Counted from the first letter of the stretch, positions 53,851 through 63,574 are shown. The stretch: DNA of 64,000 nt from Turicibacter faecis (GCF_037076425.1 NZ_AP028127.1:2312001-2376000), one strand, 5' to 3'. Numbers and translations are program-made. Notes: generated from the sequence alone by a model not told the origin.

Positions 53851-54517
53851 CTTATCACCACCTTCTTCATGATTCATTTCTTCCTTAGTATTCGGTTTTT
53901 AATCATTCTTTATGTAACGGTTTTAAAGAGGAAAAGTTGTCGAACTCCACTTGTATAATTTAACATTTTTCTCATTAAAAGTTAGCTATACTTAAACTAC
54001 TGCAAAATCGAATCTTTTTAATTTCCCAACAACTTCAATACAACATATAGACAAGTTAAATTTTAATCGATAGTTTTATTCTATAAATATAATCTATTGA
54101 TAGAATAATTTTATAAATTACCTATTGGAAAAAAGTATTTTTTAAGTTTAATAATAAAATATTATAAAATTAGTATTATTGTTTTTTTAAAATAGTCATA
54201 CCATTTTCATGAAAATGGATCATCCAATGAGTTAAAAAAAGGTTAAAAGAAGATAAATAAATTCAATTTAGCGCGGAACTATTTAAAAAGAGAGCACAAA
54301 TAGAGGAAAGAAGAAGTAAAAAAAAGCAGAGTAACTCCGAAAATCGTCTCTTTTGAATAACGTTAAAAGAACATCTGGAGAAATCACGATTAAAAAGTGT
54401 TTAAATTAATCTTCTCGTCCAATTTAGAAAGAGGAAATAAGGAAAGACTATTCAAAAAAAAGAAGATATTTTATAATAAGACTTAGAAAAACAAAACCTA
54501 TTAGGAGTTGAAAGATA
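53851..54517. promoter_or_regulatory. AT-rich gap with dyad
   Basis: About 670 bp, one of the most AT-rich parts of the window. ATTCTAT (54078-54084) and ATAGAAT (54100-54106) form a dyad, and there are several short runs of A and T. No ORF with a ribosome site until the micropeptide at 54518. Confidence 0.35.
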
Positions 54518-54694
54518 ATGAAAAAAATAAATAAGCCAAAACTATCTACTGTTTTAATGGCAGGATCCGCTTTAGCTGCAGGGGTTGGAATTACACTTCT
54601 AACAAAAACAATGGTTAAATACAAAGAAAAAAAGGAAGAAGAAAAACAATTAAAAAGTTTAGAAGATGAAGAGTTCAATGATTTATTTGAATAA
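54518..54694 (+). CDS. 58-residue exported or membrane micropeptide
   Basis: MKKINKPKLSTVLMAGSALA begins the peptide; a hydrophobic stretch runs to ~TLLTKTMV, then a highly charged Lys/Glu helix (YKEKKEEEKQLKSLEDEEFN). One membrane helix with a charged cytosolic tail is likely. TTAGGAGTTGAAAGATA gives a good start, and a terminator follows immediately. Unknown function. Confidence 0.7.
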   Translation: MKKINKPKLSTVLMAGSALAAGVGITLLTKTMVKYKEKKEEEKQLKSLEDEEFNDLFE

Positions 54695-54696
54695 TT

Positions 54697-54728
54697 AAAA
54701 GCACACCTACGAAGGTGTGCTTTTTTTG
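54697..54728 (+). terminator. Micropeptide gene terminator
   Basis: AAAAGCACACCT-ACGA-AGGTGTGCTTTTTTT. Confidence 0.88.
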
Positions 54729-55559
54729 TCCACAAATTTATTTTGTTGTTTTTATTCTCTTCATTAAATTATCCTCAATTTAAAAAATTTTAAATTGGGG
54801 ATAAAAAAATTTGCGCCTTATTAGCAACTGTGGATACTAAAAAAGCGATCGATATAAAAATTTAATATCCTCTATTCCAATTTTAATAGATGATTTATAC
54901 ACAGGAAAAAAGATTCCATCCTGAAGAAGAGAAATCTCCATCAACTTTTAATCTTATTAAACCGACTCACAATCTATTAAATTCAAAAAAACAAAGCTTT
55001 TTTATCCGTTGATTGTATCCATTATAAAAAATACGACAATCGATACATCAAGTATTTTTTATAAAAATAAAATCTGGGGATAATTATCCCCAGATTAACC
55101 TCTATCGTCTACCAAGAAGAGAATCGTTAAGTCCTTCTTTCTTGCGAATAAAAAGATGAGGCACGAATGACCTTTCAATTAAAGGAATCCCCAATTTCAT
55201 TTTTTCTAAACTGAGGATAACCTGATGATCTTTCAATAGCAGACTTAATTTAACGATTCCCACTTCTTTTTTTATCTTCTCTCTTCTAGAAATGTCCCTA
55301 TCTTCTCATTTTTTCTCTTTTCCTACATAATTTGTTTATAGAGAAACTGAAAAATGCTTCAATAAAGAATCCTAGATCTTTCACACCTAAAAATGGAGGT
55401 CATGAATGAAGTAATCCCGTATAACAGTAGACGATAAAAAGGTAAAAGACCTCTTCCTCTTTCCCTCCCCTTCACCATTCATTTTCATAATGGCTCCTAG
55501 CCATTTGCGAACTTCGGTGTATTGTTTCGGTTCTCAATAAAAATTTGTGAGGTGATTTT
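54729..55559. other. 830-bp gap with a perfect palindrome
   Basis: A perfect 26-bp palindrome sits at 55071-55096 (half-site AATCTGGGGATAA). The flanks are AT-rich. On the minus strand at ~55105-55290 a 58-codon open frame (VGIVKLSLLLKDHQ onward) has no convincing start. Nothing else is recognised. Confidence 0.4.
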
Positions 55560-56579
55560 ATGACCCTATTTTATATCAATTTGACGGCCCTTTTTGTTTT
55601 CCTTTTAAGCTATAAACTCGAACCACGAAGACTATTAAATGGTTTTCTCTTTAATATCCTTTTTTTAATAAATGCTTTAAACGTTGTCTATCTGGCAATA
55701 CAGATTCCTAATCTCTTTATTATCTTCCTCCTCGGATTACTGCTTCTTAACCTTCTATTTTTTCTATTCTTCGGCATCTATATCCTAATTATCGCCCTCC
55801 TGATTAACGCTAAAATAGTCATGAAACGGGAGCGTAAAACCTTTGCGAACCTCCTCACGCTATTTCTAGCCCTTGGTCTCATCACCTTACTAGGATGCAT
55901 TTTTATCTGCCTAATCTATCCGATTCCCCGAAAACTTCTTATTTTTCTCAGCGGGTTCGGCCTCGTTGCCTTCTACTATCTCTGCAATCTCCTAAGCTTC
56001 CTGAGTATTTCATTCCTCTTTTCAATCAGAAAACCTACTTACCATTATGATTACATTATTGTATTAGGCAGTGGTTTAATCAACAATAAAGTGCCCCCAC
56101 TACTCGCTAGTCGTATCGATAAAGCTATCCAAATCTATCAGCACCAAAAAAGAAGTTCAACGCCTCCTATGCTCCTCTTTTCTGGAGGACAAGGCCCAAA
56201 CGAAGAGATCCCCGAAGCGATTGCCATGCAACAATACGCCCTGAATCACAATATTCCCCTTGAACACACACTCGTCGAAACAAACTCCAAAAATACCTAC
56301 CAAAACATGCAATTCTCTAAACAACTCATGGAAAAAAACCATCCTAACGGCTACCAGACCACCTTCGTAACCAACAATTATCATACCTTCCGTGCTAGCC
56401 TGTATGCCAAAGCCATTGGACTAAAAACAGCGGGAATTGGCTCTAAAACAGCAGCCTATTTTTTACCCAATGCTATGATTCGAGAATACATGGCACTCCT
56501 CATTATGAACAAAAAACGTCATCTTACCATTACACTCCTCTTTCTAATCTTCGGACTCCTACTAACCCTTTTTATCTAA
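55560..56579 (+). CDS. YdcF/DUF218 family membrane protein
   Basis: 339 residues. Five to six N-terminal helices, then a DUF218 domain at ~165-320: YDYIIVLGSGLINNKVPPLL, LLFSGGQGPNEEIPEA, VETNSKNTYQNM, FVTNNYHTFRASLYAKAIGL, and one C-terminal helix. Such proteins (YdcF, SanA) are envelope-related, with unknown substrates. GTGAGGTGATTTT precedes the ATG. Confidence 0.9.
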   Translation: MTLFYINLTALFVFLLSYKLEPRRLLNGFLFNILFLINALNVVYLAIQIPNLFIIFLLGLLLLNLLFFLFFGIYILIIALLINAKIVMKRERKTFANLLTLFLALGLITLLGCIFICLIYPIPRKLLIFLSGFGLVAFYYLCNLLSFLSISFLFSIRKPTYHYDYIIVLGSGLINNKVPPLLASRIDKAIQIYQHQKRSSTPPMLLFSGGQGPNEEIPEAIAMQQYALNHNIPLEHTLVETNSKNTYQNMQFSKQLMEKNHPNGYQTTFVTNNYHTFRASLYAKAIGLKTAGIGSKTAAYFLPNAMIREYMALLIMNKKRHLTITLLFLIFGLLLTLFI

Positions 56580-56621
56580 CAACATCCTATTCCTTTTCCA
56601 ACCTCTCACCCTTTCCCCCAT

Positions 56622-56870
56622 AAAAAAAGCACCCTACCTTATCACGGTGCTCCTTTTAATCCCTATAATTACTACCTACCAAACACCAACTTGGTTAATA
56701 ATCCTCATCATTGTCTCGCTAAAAAAGGCCACCTACCTTATCACGGTGCCTCTTTTAATCCCTATAATTATTACCTACCAAACACCAATTTTGTTGATAA
56801 TCCTCATCGTTGTCTCGCTAAAAAAGGCTGTCTACTTCATCGTGACGCCTTTTTTATCCGTGGAATCATT
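56622..56870. repeat. Tandem ~99-bp direct repeats, about 2.5 copies
   Basis: Units begin near 56622, 56721 and 56820 (the last truncated). Each contains a GGCACC.../GGTGCC hairpin next to an A/T run, then CCCTATAATTAxTACCTACC, ACACCAA and CCTCATCxTTGTCTCGCT. Units 1 and 2 differ at only a few bases; the third is diverged. Read on the minus strand the hairpins end in T runs like terminators. Confidence 0.85.
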
Positions 56871-56990
56871 CCCTATCATCCTTTGACTTTGTGGACAACA
56901 TGTCAACCATCTTCCATTAAAACAGCTAACCATATCCTTAATTGAAAATAAGAGGAGTAAATTTCAACTGATATTAACATCCCCAATCAT

Positions 56991-57038
56991 AAAAAGGATT
57001 TAATTCATGTTCCACGTGGAACAAAAATTAAATCCTTT
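56991..57038 (-). terminator. Terminator of the glycerol-3-phosphate operon
   Basis: Minus strand AAAGGATTTAATT/AATTAAATCCTTT stem followed by a T run; the loop is itself the palindrome at 57008-57023. Confidence 0.8.
57008..57023. other. parS-like palindrome
   Basis: TGTTCCACGTGGAACA is a perfect 16-bp palindrome. It matches the ParB/Spo0J site consensus TGTTTCACGTGAAACA at 14 of 16 positions; TGTTCCACGTG half-sites occur among known parS sites. It could also simply extend the terminator stem. Confidence 0.5.
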
Positions 57039-57043
57039 ATTTT

Positions 57044-58171
57044 TTACATCGTCTGCTCACTATGTTTAGTTATAATCATTCGCTCTTCTGTTTCCCTATC
57101 AAAGAGATGGATTTGATCTGGATTTAAATAAATATCAATGATTTCTCCACCCGTCTTAGTTGTTGTTCCGTTAATACGTACCACCAGCATTTCTTCTGCT
57201 ATTTTCACGTAAATATAACTTTCTGCCCCCATTAATTCAACCATGTCGATAACACCTGTAAGTTTAGTATCCCTTGTCGTCTTAGGCACTAAACTAATGT
57301 TCTCTGGTCGGACGCCTAAAATAACTTCCCTTCCAAAATATCCACTATTCATTAAATATTTCGCCTGTTCTGGTAATAAGGTTATCTTTTCGTTGCCGCC
57401 TAACATTGCAACAGTATTTTGATTCTTGATGACAATTCCATTAAAAAAATTCATTTGTGGACTTCCTATAAAACTTGCAACAAATTTATTTTTAGGATAA
57501 TTATAAATATTTTGAGGTGTGTCTACCTGTTGAAGAATTCCCTTATTCATGACAACAATCCGCGTTCCCATCGTCATCGCCTCAGTCTGATCATGGGTCA
57601 CATAAATAAATGTTGTTCCTAGTCTTTTATGTAACTTTGTAATCTCTGCTCTCATTTGGACACGTAGTTTAGCATCTAAATTCGATAACGGTTCATCCAT
57701 CAAAAAAACCTTAGGTTGACGAACGATAGCACGCCCTAATGCGACCCGCTGCCTTTGTCCCCCTGATAAAGCCTTTGGCTTACGATCTAAAAGTGCCTCA
57801 ATATCTAAAATTTTAGCTACCTCTCTGATCTTTTCATCAATCTCCTTCTTTGGAAACTTTCTCAATTTTAAGGCAAATGCCATATTATCATAAATGGACA
57901 TATGAGGATATAAAGCATAATTTTGAAATACCATCGCAATATCTCTATCCTTCGGTTCAACATCAGTCACCAATTGATCCCCAATAAATAAATCCCCTTT
58001 AGAAATTTCCTCTAATCCCGCAATCATTCTTAACGTTGTTGACTTCCCACATCCAGATGGACCAACAAAAACAATAAACTCCTTATCCTTAATCTCTAAA
58101 TTAAAATTACTAACCGCTGTTACCTCATCTTCGTATATTTTATAAATATTTTTTAGTGCTAATGTTGCCAT
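57044..58171 (-). CDS. ugpC: ABC transporter ATPase (UgpC/MsmX type)
   Basis: 375 residues. Walker A GPSGCGKST (~38-46), Q-loop QNYALYPHMS, signature LSGGQRQRVALGRAI, Walker B VFLMDEPLSNLD and a C-terminal TOBE/MalK-like domain (EVILGVRPENISLV). It energises the two permeases encoded upstream for sn-glycerol-3-phosphate or a related substrate. It is the last gene of the operon; an MsmX-like role with other sugars is possible. Confidence 0.92.
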   Translation of the reverse strand: MATLALKNIYKIYEDEVTAVSNFNLEIKDKEFIVFVGPSGCGKSTTLRMIAGLEEISKGDLFIGDQLVTDVEPKDRDIAMVFQNYALYPHMSIYDNMAFALKLRKFPKKEIDEKIREVAKILDIEALLDRKPKALSGGQRQRVALGRAIVRQPKVFLMDEPLSNLDAKLRVQMRAEITKLHKRLGTTFIYVTHDQTEAMTMGTRIVVMNKGILQQVDTPQNIYNYPKNKFVASFIGSPQMNFFNGIVIKNQNTVAMLGGNEKITLLPEQAKYLMNSGYFGREVILGVRPENISLVPKTTRDTKLTGVIDMVELMGAESYIYVKIAEEMLVVRINGTTTKTGGEIIDIYLNPDQIHLFDRETEERMIITKHSEQTM

Positions 58172-58182
58172 CCTAACCTCTC

Positions 58183-58923
58183 CTAAACCAATGATTTCAA
58201 TTTATTCTCTTCAATTATTTCATTCAATAAACTTGGATAGTCCGTAAAAATACCATCAACTTCCGCCCTAATTAACTCTCTCATATGAATTGGCGAGTTA
58301 ACCGTATATACATTTACATCTAATTGATTTTGGTGGGCCTTTTCAATTAAATCCTTCGTTACCAATTTTAAATGGGGATGAATCGCATCAACCCGCAACG
58401 TTTTTGCATACTCAATGATTTGCTCCATCGGTTGATGATATAAGAATCCCGTCTTTATTGTTGCATCTATTTCTTTACATTTTTTTAAAGATTGAGGATT
58501 AAAACTCGAAAGTAATACTTTATGTTTAACCCCGTAACGTTGAATTAATTCAATGACCTCCTCTTCCATTCCAAAGTAAGAAATCACGTCTGTCTTTAAC
58601 TCAATATTTATCGTGATTTCTTGTTCCTTCACCAACTCTAACACTTCCTCAAGTTTAGGAACATAACACTCCTCATGGTCAACAAAGCGTGCTTTTCTAC
58701 ATTTGAATGCCCTAATTTCATCTAATGTTAGGTCTTTAATTAAGCCTTTACCCTGCATCGTTCGTTCAACATCCTCGTCATGAATAACGACCAATTCACC
58801 ATCTTTTGTCTGATGCACGTCAAATTCAAGTCCAGTCCCTCCACATCTAATTCCTTCCTTAAACGCGATTAATGTATTCTCCGGATAATCCCCGCTAGCC
58901 CCGCGGTGAGCAAAATTAATCAT
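58183..58923 (-). CDS. ugpQ: Glycerophosphodiester phosphodiesterase
   Basis: 246 residues. GDPD motifs: INFAHRGASGDYPENTLIAF at the N-terminus, LEFDVHQTKDGELVVIHDE, INIELKTD and VDGIFTDYPSLL. It hydrolyses glycerophosphodiesters to glycerol-3-phosphate. It starts 1 bp after the HAD stop, so translation is coupled; AGGGGGAATAGG overlaps the upstream gene. Confidence 0.94.
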   Translation of the reverse strand: MINFAHRGASGDYPENTLIAFKEGIRCGGTGLEFDVHQTKDGELVVIHDEDVERTMQGKGLIKDLTLDEIRAFKCRKARFVDHEECYVPKLEEVLELVKEQEITINIELKTDVISYFGMEEEVIELIQRYGVKHKVLLSSFNPQSLKKCKEIDATIKTGFLYHQPMEQIIEYAKTLRVDAIHPHLKLVTKDLIEKAHQNQLDVNVYTVNSPIHMRELIRAEVDGIFTDYPSLLNEIIEENKLKSLV

Positions 58924-58924
58924 C

Positions 58925-59722
58925 CTATTCCCCCTTAATCAAATTCAATTTCCTCAATGCCTTATAAATTCCATTCAGATGGACCGAATCCGTAATATAC
59001 GTTGCACGTGCTTTCAATGGATCACAACTATTCCCCATGGCAATCGAGTAATCTACTTCATCAAATATCTCCAAATCATTAAATCCATCTCCAAATGCAT
59101 AATACATCATATTCTTCATTGTATTTCTTTCCTTCAAAAACTTTATAGCACTCCCTTTAGTGCAACATTTATTGAAAATATCATAGCCTTCCTCCACATC
59201 GATAAGTTTTACGAAGTTCAAGAGGGGGTAATTCTTTTTAAATTTCTCAATATCCTCCTGTTTAATATGGGCGTTGATTTGAAAAATTTCATATTCGTCT
59301 AACCGATTTAATACATCGTCTTCTAACAGGCTTATTGTCATATTATATTTTTGTGAAAAATGCCGCACCCAATCGTATTCTAACTTCCCCTTACTTTCCG
59401 TTAATAAATGAATACAATACGGCGTTTGAGTCTCCTCAAAATAACGTATTAATTGTCTACCTACCCCACAATCTATCGGTTTTTTATAAATGACCTCATC
59501 TCGCCTTGTAATCAGTGATCCGTTAGCTGAAATAATGGTTTCGAACATCTGATGAAAATTCTCCTGTTTGACCATTGCCAATGATCTACCTGTTGCAATT
59601 GCTAAGTCGATCTTATTATCCCGACTAAGCTTCTCAATTGCATTTAATGTTCCCTCACACATCTTGTTCTCACGTCGACAAACAAGGGTATTATCGACAT
59701 CAAAAAATATCATCTTATTCAT
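58925..59722 (-). CDS. Cof-type HAD-IIB phosphatase
   Basis: 265 residues. HAD motifs: FFDVDNTLVC (nucleophile Asp), AIATGRSLAM, and AFGDGFNDLEIFDEVDYSIA. Cof-type enzymes dephosphorylate small sugar phosphates. Its place in a glycerol-3-phosphate uptake operon suggests a glycerol-phosphate or related substrate, but this is inference. Confidence 0.92.
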   Translation of the reverse strand: MNKMIFFDVDNTLVCRRENKMCEGTLNAIEKLSRDNKIDLAIATGRSLAMVKQENFHQMFETIISANGSLITRRDEVIYKKPIDCGVGRQLIRYFEETQTPYCIHLLTESKGKLEYDWVRHFSQKYNMTISLLEDDVLNRLDEYEIFQINAHIKQEDIEKFKKNYPLLNFVKLIDVEEGYDIFNKCCTKGSAIKFLKERNTMKNMMYYAFGDGFNDLEIFDEVDYSIAMGNSCDPLKARATYITDSVHLNGIYKALRKLNLIKGE

Positions 59723-59737
59723 CTTTTCCTCCGGTAA

Positions 59738-61042
59738 TTATCGATTGGCCTTATTGTATTTATCCAATGCCGTATTAATTGTTTTAGCTATATTTTCTAT
59801 CGCCTTTTTCGTTGTTAATTCATTATTTAAAACTTTTTCAATGTTTTCCTCAATAGTTGCACGTGCTTCAGTTAAAACCCCGAGTAATGCTCCTGATTGA
59901 TTGTTAGCTTCACGTAATTGGTTAATCGCTGTTTGAAATTCTTTATTATTATTCAAATGCTCAACCATACTTGGGATCTCATAAGCATCTTTTGTTACTG
60001 AAAAATATCCCGTTGCTTGTGCCCATTTCGCTTGGCTCTCCGGTGAAACCATGAATTTAATAAACTCAAAAGCAGCCTTGGATTTTTCATCATCACCATT
60101 ATCCATCACCCATAAAGAAGCTCCACCAATTGAAACACCACCCGTATCTTGGCTATTTACTGAAGGAAAATAGGCCGTCCCTAATTCAAAGGAGTCATCA
60201 ATTTTACTTTTAATATCAGTCAGGGAAGCCGTTGAGGCAATCATCATTGCTACTTTACCTGATGCAAAAGCATCCTTTATTGCATCCCCATCACGACCAA
60301 AACTAATAGCTGCCCCCGAGTCAATTAACTTCTTCCACCCGTCAATAATCGTCGCGGCCCCACCATTCTCATCAAATACAACCTCTGTTGCATTGCCGTC
60401 TCGTCCATTTCCTTCGTTCGCATAATCTAATCCCTGTTTCAATAAAAACTGTTCGAAGAACCATCCATAGATTTGCATCGCATATCCATAACGACCGTCT
60501 TCCGATAACTTGTTTGAGAATTCAATAATTTGATTAAAATCGGTAGGAGCTATTTCTGGATTGAGACCTACCTCCTCAAAGGCCGTTTTATTATAATAAA
60601 GAATCGGAGTTGATGTATTGAATGGCATTGAATATAGCTCACCATCAACGGTGTAATAGTCTATAATATTTTCCTCTAAATGAGAGATATCATATCCATC
60701 TTCATCAATTAACGCTTGCATCGGAATCGCATATCCACTATCCATCATCCATTTTGTCCCGATTTCATAAACCTGCATGATATCAGGGCCTGAATGACTA
60801 AGCGCTGAACTTTTTAATTTATTAATGGCATCATCATATTCCCCCTGAAACTCTGCAACCACCTGGATATCATCCTGTGAATCATTAAACTCTTTGACTA
60901 ACTTATTAATAGCCTCTCCGCCTTTTCCCCCCATCGAATGCCAGAAGGTAATCTCTGTCCCTGATGCCTGGTTGCCCCCACTGCACCCGGTTAATAGGGT
61001 TATTCCTAAAATACCTGCTACTGCTAATACCTTTTTCTTCAT
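59738..61042 (-). CDS. ugpB: Extracellular solute-binding lipoprotein (UgpB type)
   Basis: 434 residues. Lipobox LLTGCSGG at ~17-24. Family 1 binding-protein features: ITFWHSMGGKGGEAINKLVK, VYEIGTKWMMDSGYAIPMQA, GGVSIGGASLWVMDN. The WHSMGG start is typical of glycerol-3-phosphate-binding UgpB proteins. Lies between permease and HAD genes. Confidence 0.93.
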   Translation of the reverse strand: MKKKVLAVAGILGITLLTGCSGGNQASGTEITFWHSMGGKGGEAINKLVKEFNDSQDDIQVVAEFQGEYDDAINKLKSSALSHSGPDIMQVYEIGTKWMMDSGYAIPMQALIDEDGYDISHLEENIIDYYTVDGELYSMPFNTSTPILYYNKTAFEEVGLNPEIAPTDFNQIIEFSNKLSEDGRYGYAMQIYGWFFEQFLLKQGLDYANEGNGRDGNATEVVFDENGGAATIIDGWKKLIDSGAAISFGRDGDAIKDAFASGKVAMMIASTASLTDIKSKIDDSFELGTAYFPSVNSQDTGGVSIGGASLWVMDNGDDEKSKAAFEFIKFMVSPESQAKWAQATGYFSVTKDAYEIPSMVEHLNNNKEFQTAINQLREANNQSGALLGVLTEARATIEENIEKVLNNELTTKKAIENIAKTINTALDKYNKANR

Positions 61043-61058
61043 TTTTATTCCTCCTTTT

Positions 61059-61883
61059 TTATCCCTTCACTGATCCTGCCGTCATTCCAGCGACCAGTGA
61101 CTTTTGTCCAATCATAAACACTAATATAGATGGGATTAACACTAAAATTGCACCTGCCAATACCACTCCATAATTACTCCCTTCTGCAAATTGAAGCATG
61201 CTAATTCCAATCTGAACTGTTCGATTATTCCCATTATTTATAGTTAGTAATGGCCATAGATATTGATTCCAAGTTCCGATAAACGTATAAATAGATAATG
61301 AAGCAATCGCCGGTTTAGAAATTGGAATCAATATATTGATTAAAAATTTAAAATGATTACAACCATCAATCTTAGCCGCCTCCAGTAATTCCTTTGGAAT
61401 TGTTAAATAGAATTGACGAATTAAAAAAATTCCCATAGCAGACGTTAGAAATGGAATAATTAATACATATAAGTGATCCGTCCACCCTAATGAACTAACA
61501 GTTAGAAAGTTAGAAATAATAGTTGTTTCCGCTGGAATCATCATCGTCGACAAAACCAATAAAAACAATAACCTCTTATATTTAAATTCATAAAAAGCAA
61601 AGGCATAGGCTGCTAGACTCGAAGTAATGACTTGGCCAATAGTTACCAAAATAGAAACCACTAAACTATTTATCAAAAATCGAAGTAACGGCACCGGATT
61701 TAAAGCCTCTTTATAATTCTCTACATTTAAATGACTTGGAAATAATTTAATTGGATATTGAGCCATTTCCCCTTGGGACATAAAACTTAACGAGAGTGCA
61801 TACAGCAAGGGAGAAATAATCAATAAACCACAAATAATATTTAATCCGGTTAGGATGATACGATTTCTCTTATACATTTTCAT
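61059..61883 (-). CDS. ugpE: ABC transporter permease (UgpE type)
   Basis: 274 residues, six helices. EAA loop EAAKIDGCNHFKFLINILIP near residue 180. Pairs with the next permease as a carbohydrate-type importer. The start at 61883 shares a base with the stop of ugpA, so the two are translationally coupled. Confidence 0.93.
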   Translation of the reverse strand: MKMYKRNRIILTGLNIICGLLIISPLLYALSLSFMSQGEMAQYPIKLFPSHLNVENYKEALNPVPLLRFLINSLVVSILVTIGQVITSSLAAYAFAFYEFKYKRLLFLLVLSTMMIPAETTIISNFLTVSSLGWTDHLYVLIIPFLTSAMGIFLIRQFYLTIPKELLEAAKIDGCNHFKFLINILIPISKPAIASLSIYTFIGTWNQYLWPLLTINNGNNRTVQIGISMLQFAEGSNYGVVLAGAILVLIPSILVFMIGQKSLVAGMTAGSVKG

Positions 61884-62812
61884 TATTGGTAATGAACCCC
61901 CTTCTTCTCAAACTTAAACTGGACAAGTGTCACAATCAACATCATGACAAATAAAACAAGCGCCTGTGTACAAGCCGTTTCAAACCGTCCATTAAAGAAG
62001 GCTTCACGATAAATAGAATGGACAAGAACATTGGTTGAATCTCCGGGTCCACCTTGCGTTAACAACTTTATTTGCCCAAAAGCTTGAAAACTATTAATCA
62101 GATTCATAAAAATAACTAAAAACAGTTGGGGAGATATCATTGGAATAATAATATGCTTCAATTTGTGAAAGAAGCGTGCCCCATCAATTGCCGAACTTTC
62201 TAATAACTCACTTGGAATATTACGAAGACCTGTAGTTAAAAAAATAAAATTAATCCCTAAATTTAACCAAATCGTTACAATAGAAATAGAAAACAGTGCA
62301 TAGTTAGGATCCGTTAACCAACCAATTTCCTTTCCCAAAATAAAATTTAAAACTCCATTCGTTGGATGAAAAATCATGGTCCAAATAGCGGCTGCGGGTG
62401 CAGAAGCAATGGCCATAGGTACCGAAAACATTAACTCATATACCCGATTTCCTTTTAATTTGTTGTTTGCTAATAAGGCTAAAATTAAACCGATGACTAC
62501 TGATGGAATGGAAACTAACAATACAAATTGAAATGTCACCACCATTGAGCGGTAAAAATCCGGACTAGTAAATAATTCATTAAAGTTATCTAAACCTACA
62601 AATGCCTGGATTTCCCCACGTAAATTCGTTCGGGATAAACTTAGAATAATTGTTTTAATAAATGGATAAAACACAAAAACCGCAAATACCGAAAATGCAG
62701 GTATTAAATAAAAAACAGGCTCTAGTTTCCCTAATCCCAATCTTTTCTTTTTTTTCACGTTGTCCTCTTCCATAGGCATTATTCCCATTGAATACATTGC
62801 CCGTTTTTCCAT
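61883..62812 (-). CDS. ugpA: ABC transporter permease (UgpA type)
   Basis: 309 residues. A ~30-residue cytosolic N-terminus is followed by six helices. EAA-like loop LLESSAIDGARFFHKLKHII and family end LTQGGPGDSTNVLVHSIYRE. First gene of the operon; AGGAGGGGCTTGT precedes the ATG. Perfect tandem 10-bp repeats lie ~75 bp upstream. Confidence 0.93.
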   Translation of the reverse strand: MEKRAMYSMGIMPMEEDNVKKKKRLGLGKLEPVFYLIPAFSVFAVFVFYPFIKTIILSLSRTNLRGEIQAFVGLDNFNELFTSPDFYRSMVVTFQFVLLVSIPSVVIGLILALLANNKLKGNRVYELMFSVPMAIASAPAAAIWTMIFHPTNGVLNFILGKEIGWLTDPNYALFSISIVTIWLNLGINFIFLTTGLRNIPSELLESSAIDGARFFHKLKHIIIPMISPQLFLVIFMNLINSFQAFGQIKLLTQGGPGDSTNVLVHSIYREAFFNGRFETACTQALVLFVMMLIVTLVQFKFEKKGVHYQ

Positions 62813-62885
62813 ACAAGCCCCTCCTAATTAAAATAAATATTACATTATTAACTATATCACCCGTATTTTAACTGTTCATGAATAA

Positions 62886-62905
62886 ATTGTTAATTATTGT
62901 TAATT
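62886..62905. repeat. Tandem 10-bp repeat upstream of the ugp operon
   Basis: ATTGTTAATT occurs twice in perfect tandem, one helical turn apart, in the ugp promoter region. An operator for a repressor or activator is likely. Confidence 0.5.
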
Positions 62906-62959
62906 TACATTAATTATTTGATAACATTATTAATTAAACGTCGCTCCTGTATGAAAGAA

Positions 62960-62997
62960 AAAAAGCCAAACGATCCTCATCATCGTTTGGCTTTCCT
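62960..62997 (-). terminator. Terminator of xpt
   Basis: AAAAAGCCAAACGAT/ATCGTTTGGCTTT hairpin. Confidence 0.85.
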
Positions 62998-62998
62998 A

Positions 62999-63574
62999 TT
63001 ATTCTTCTACAAACTCAATTATCCCTTTTCCTAATTTATTAATACGAGCGAGGGAATAAACCTCATATCCTTTATCCATTAACAATTGGCGTCCAGGTTG
63101 GAATGACTTTTCAATCACAATTCCAATCCCCGCTACTTGTGCCCCCGCTTCCTCAACCAAACGGATGGCTCCAAGTGCCGCTTCTCCATTTGCTAAAAAA
63201 TCATCAATAATTAAAACTTTATCTTCGTTAGAAATATATTTCTTTGACAGTGTCAATTCATAATCCGTTGCCTTTGTAAAAGAATGAACTGTTGTTTGGT
63301 ACACATCATCCTTTAATACTTTAGAGGCCTGCTTCTTTAATGTCACCATCGGTAAATCCATTTGGATCGCCGTCATGACAGTTGGAGCAATACCTGAACT
63401 TTCAATTGTAAAAATTTTCGTTACCCCATGGTCCATAAAATAATTTTTAAATTCTGTCCCAACCTCATACATTAACTGGGCATCCACCCCATGATTTAAG
63501 AAAGAATCAACCTTTAATACTGTTTCATTTAATGCCATTCCATCCTTTAAAATTCTATCTTTCAAACTCTTCAT
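62999..63574 (-). CDS. xpt: Xanthine phosphoribosyltransferase
   Basis: 191 residues, the family length. Begins [20 protein letters not shown], with [11 protein letters not shown], the PRPP loop [16 protein letters not shown] and VEKSFQPGR-like block [12 protein letters not shown]. Converts xanthine and PRPP to XMP in purine salvage. It directly follows the permease gene, with no gap, so the two form one operon; any purine riboswitch would lie beyond the window. Confidence 0.95.
   Translation of the reverse strand: MKSLKDRILKDGMALNETVLKVDSFLNHGVDAQLMYEVGTEFKNYFMDHGVTKIFTIESSGIAPTVMTAIQMDLPMVTLKKQASKVLKDDVYQTTVHSFTKATDYELTLSKKYISNEDKVLIIDDFLANGEAALGAIRLVEEAGAQVAGIGIVIEKSFQPGRQLLMDKGYEVYSLARINKLGKGIIEFVEE

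Noticed and set aside
55105-55290. 58-codon minus-strand open frame (KLSLLLKDHQ...)
   Set aside because: No ATG with a ribosome site, no neighbours and no family; possibly a fragment.
55402-55437. 11-codon leader ORF after GGAGGT before the YdcF gene
   Set aside because: The ribosome site is too close to the ATG and no attenuation hairpin was seen.
56622-56870. CRISPR array
   Set aside because: The units are ~99 bp with no spacer-repeat alternation and no cas genes.
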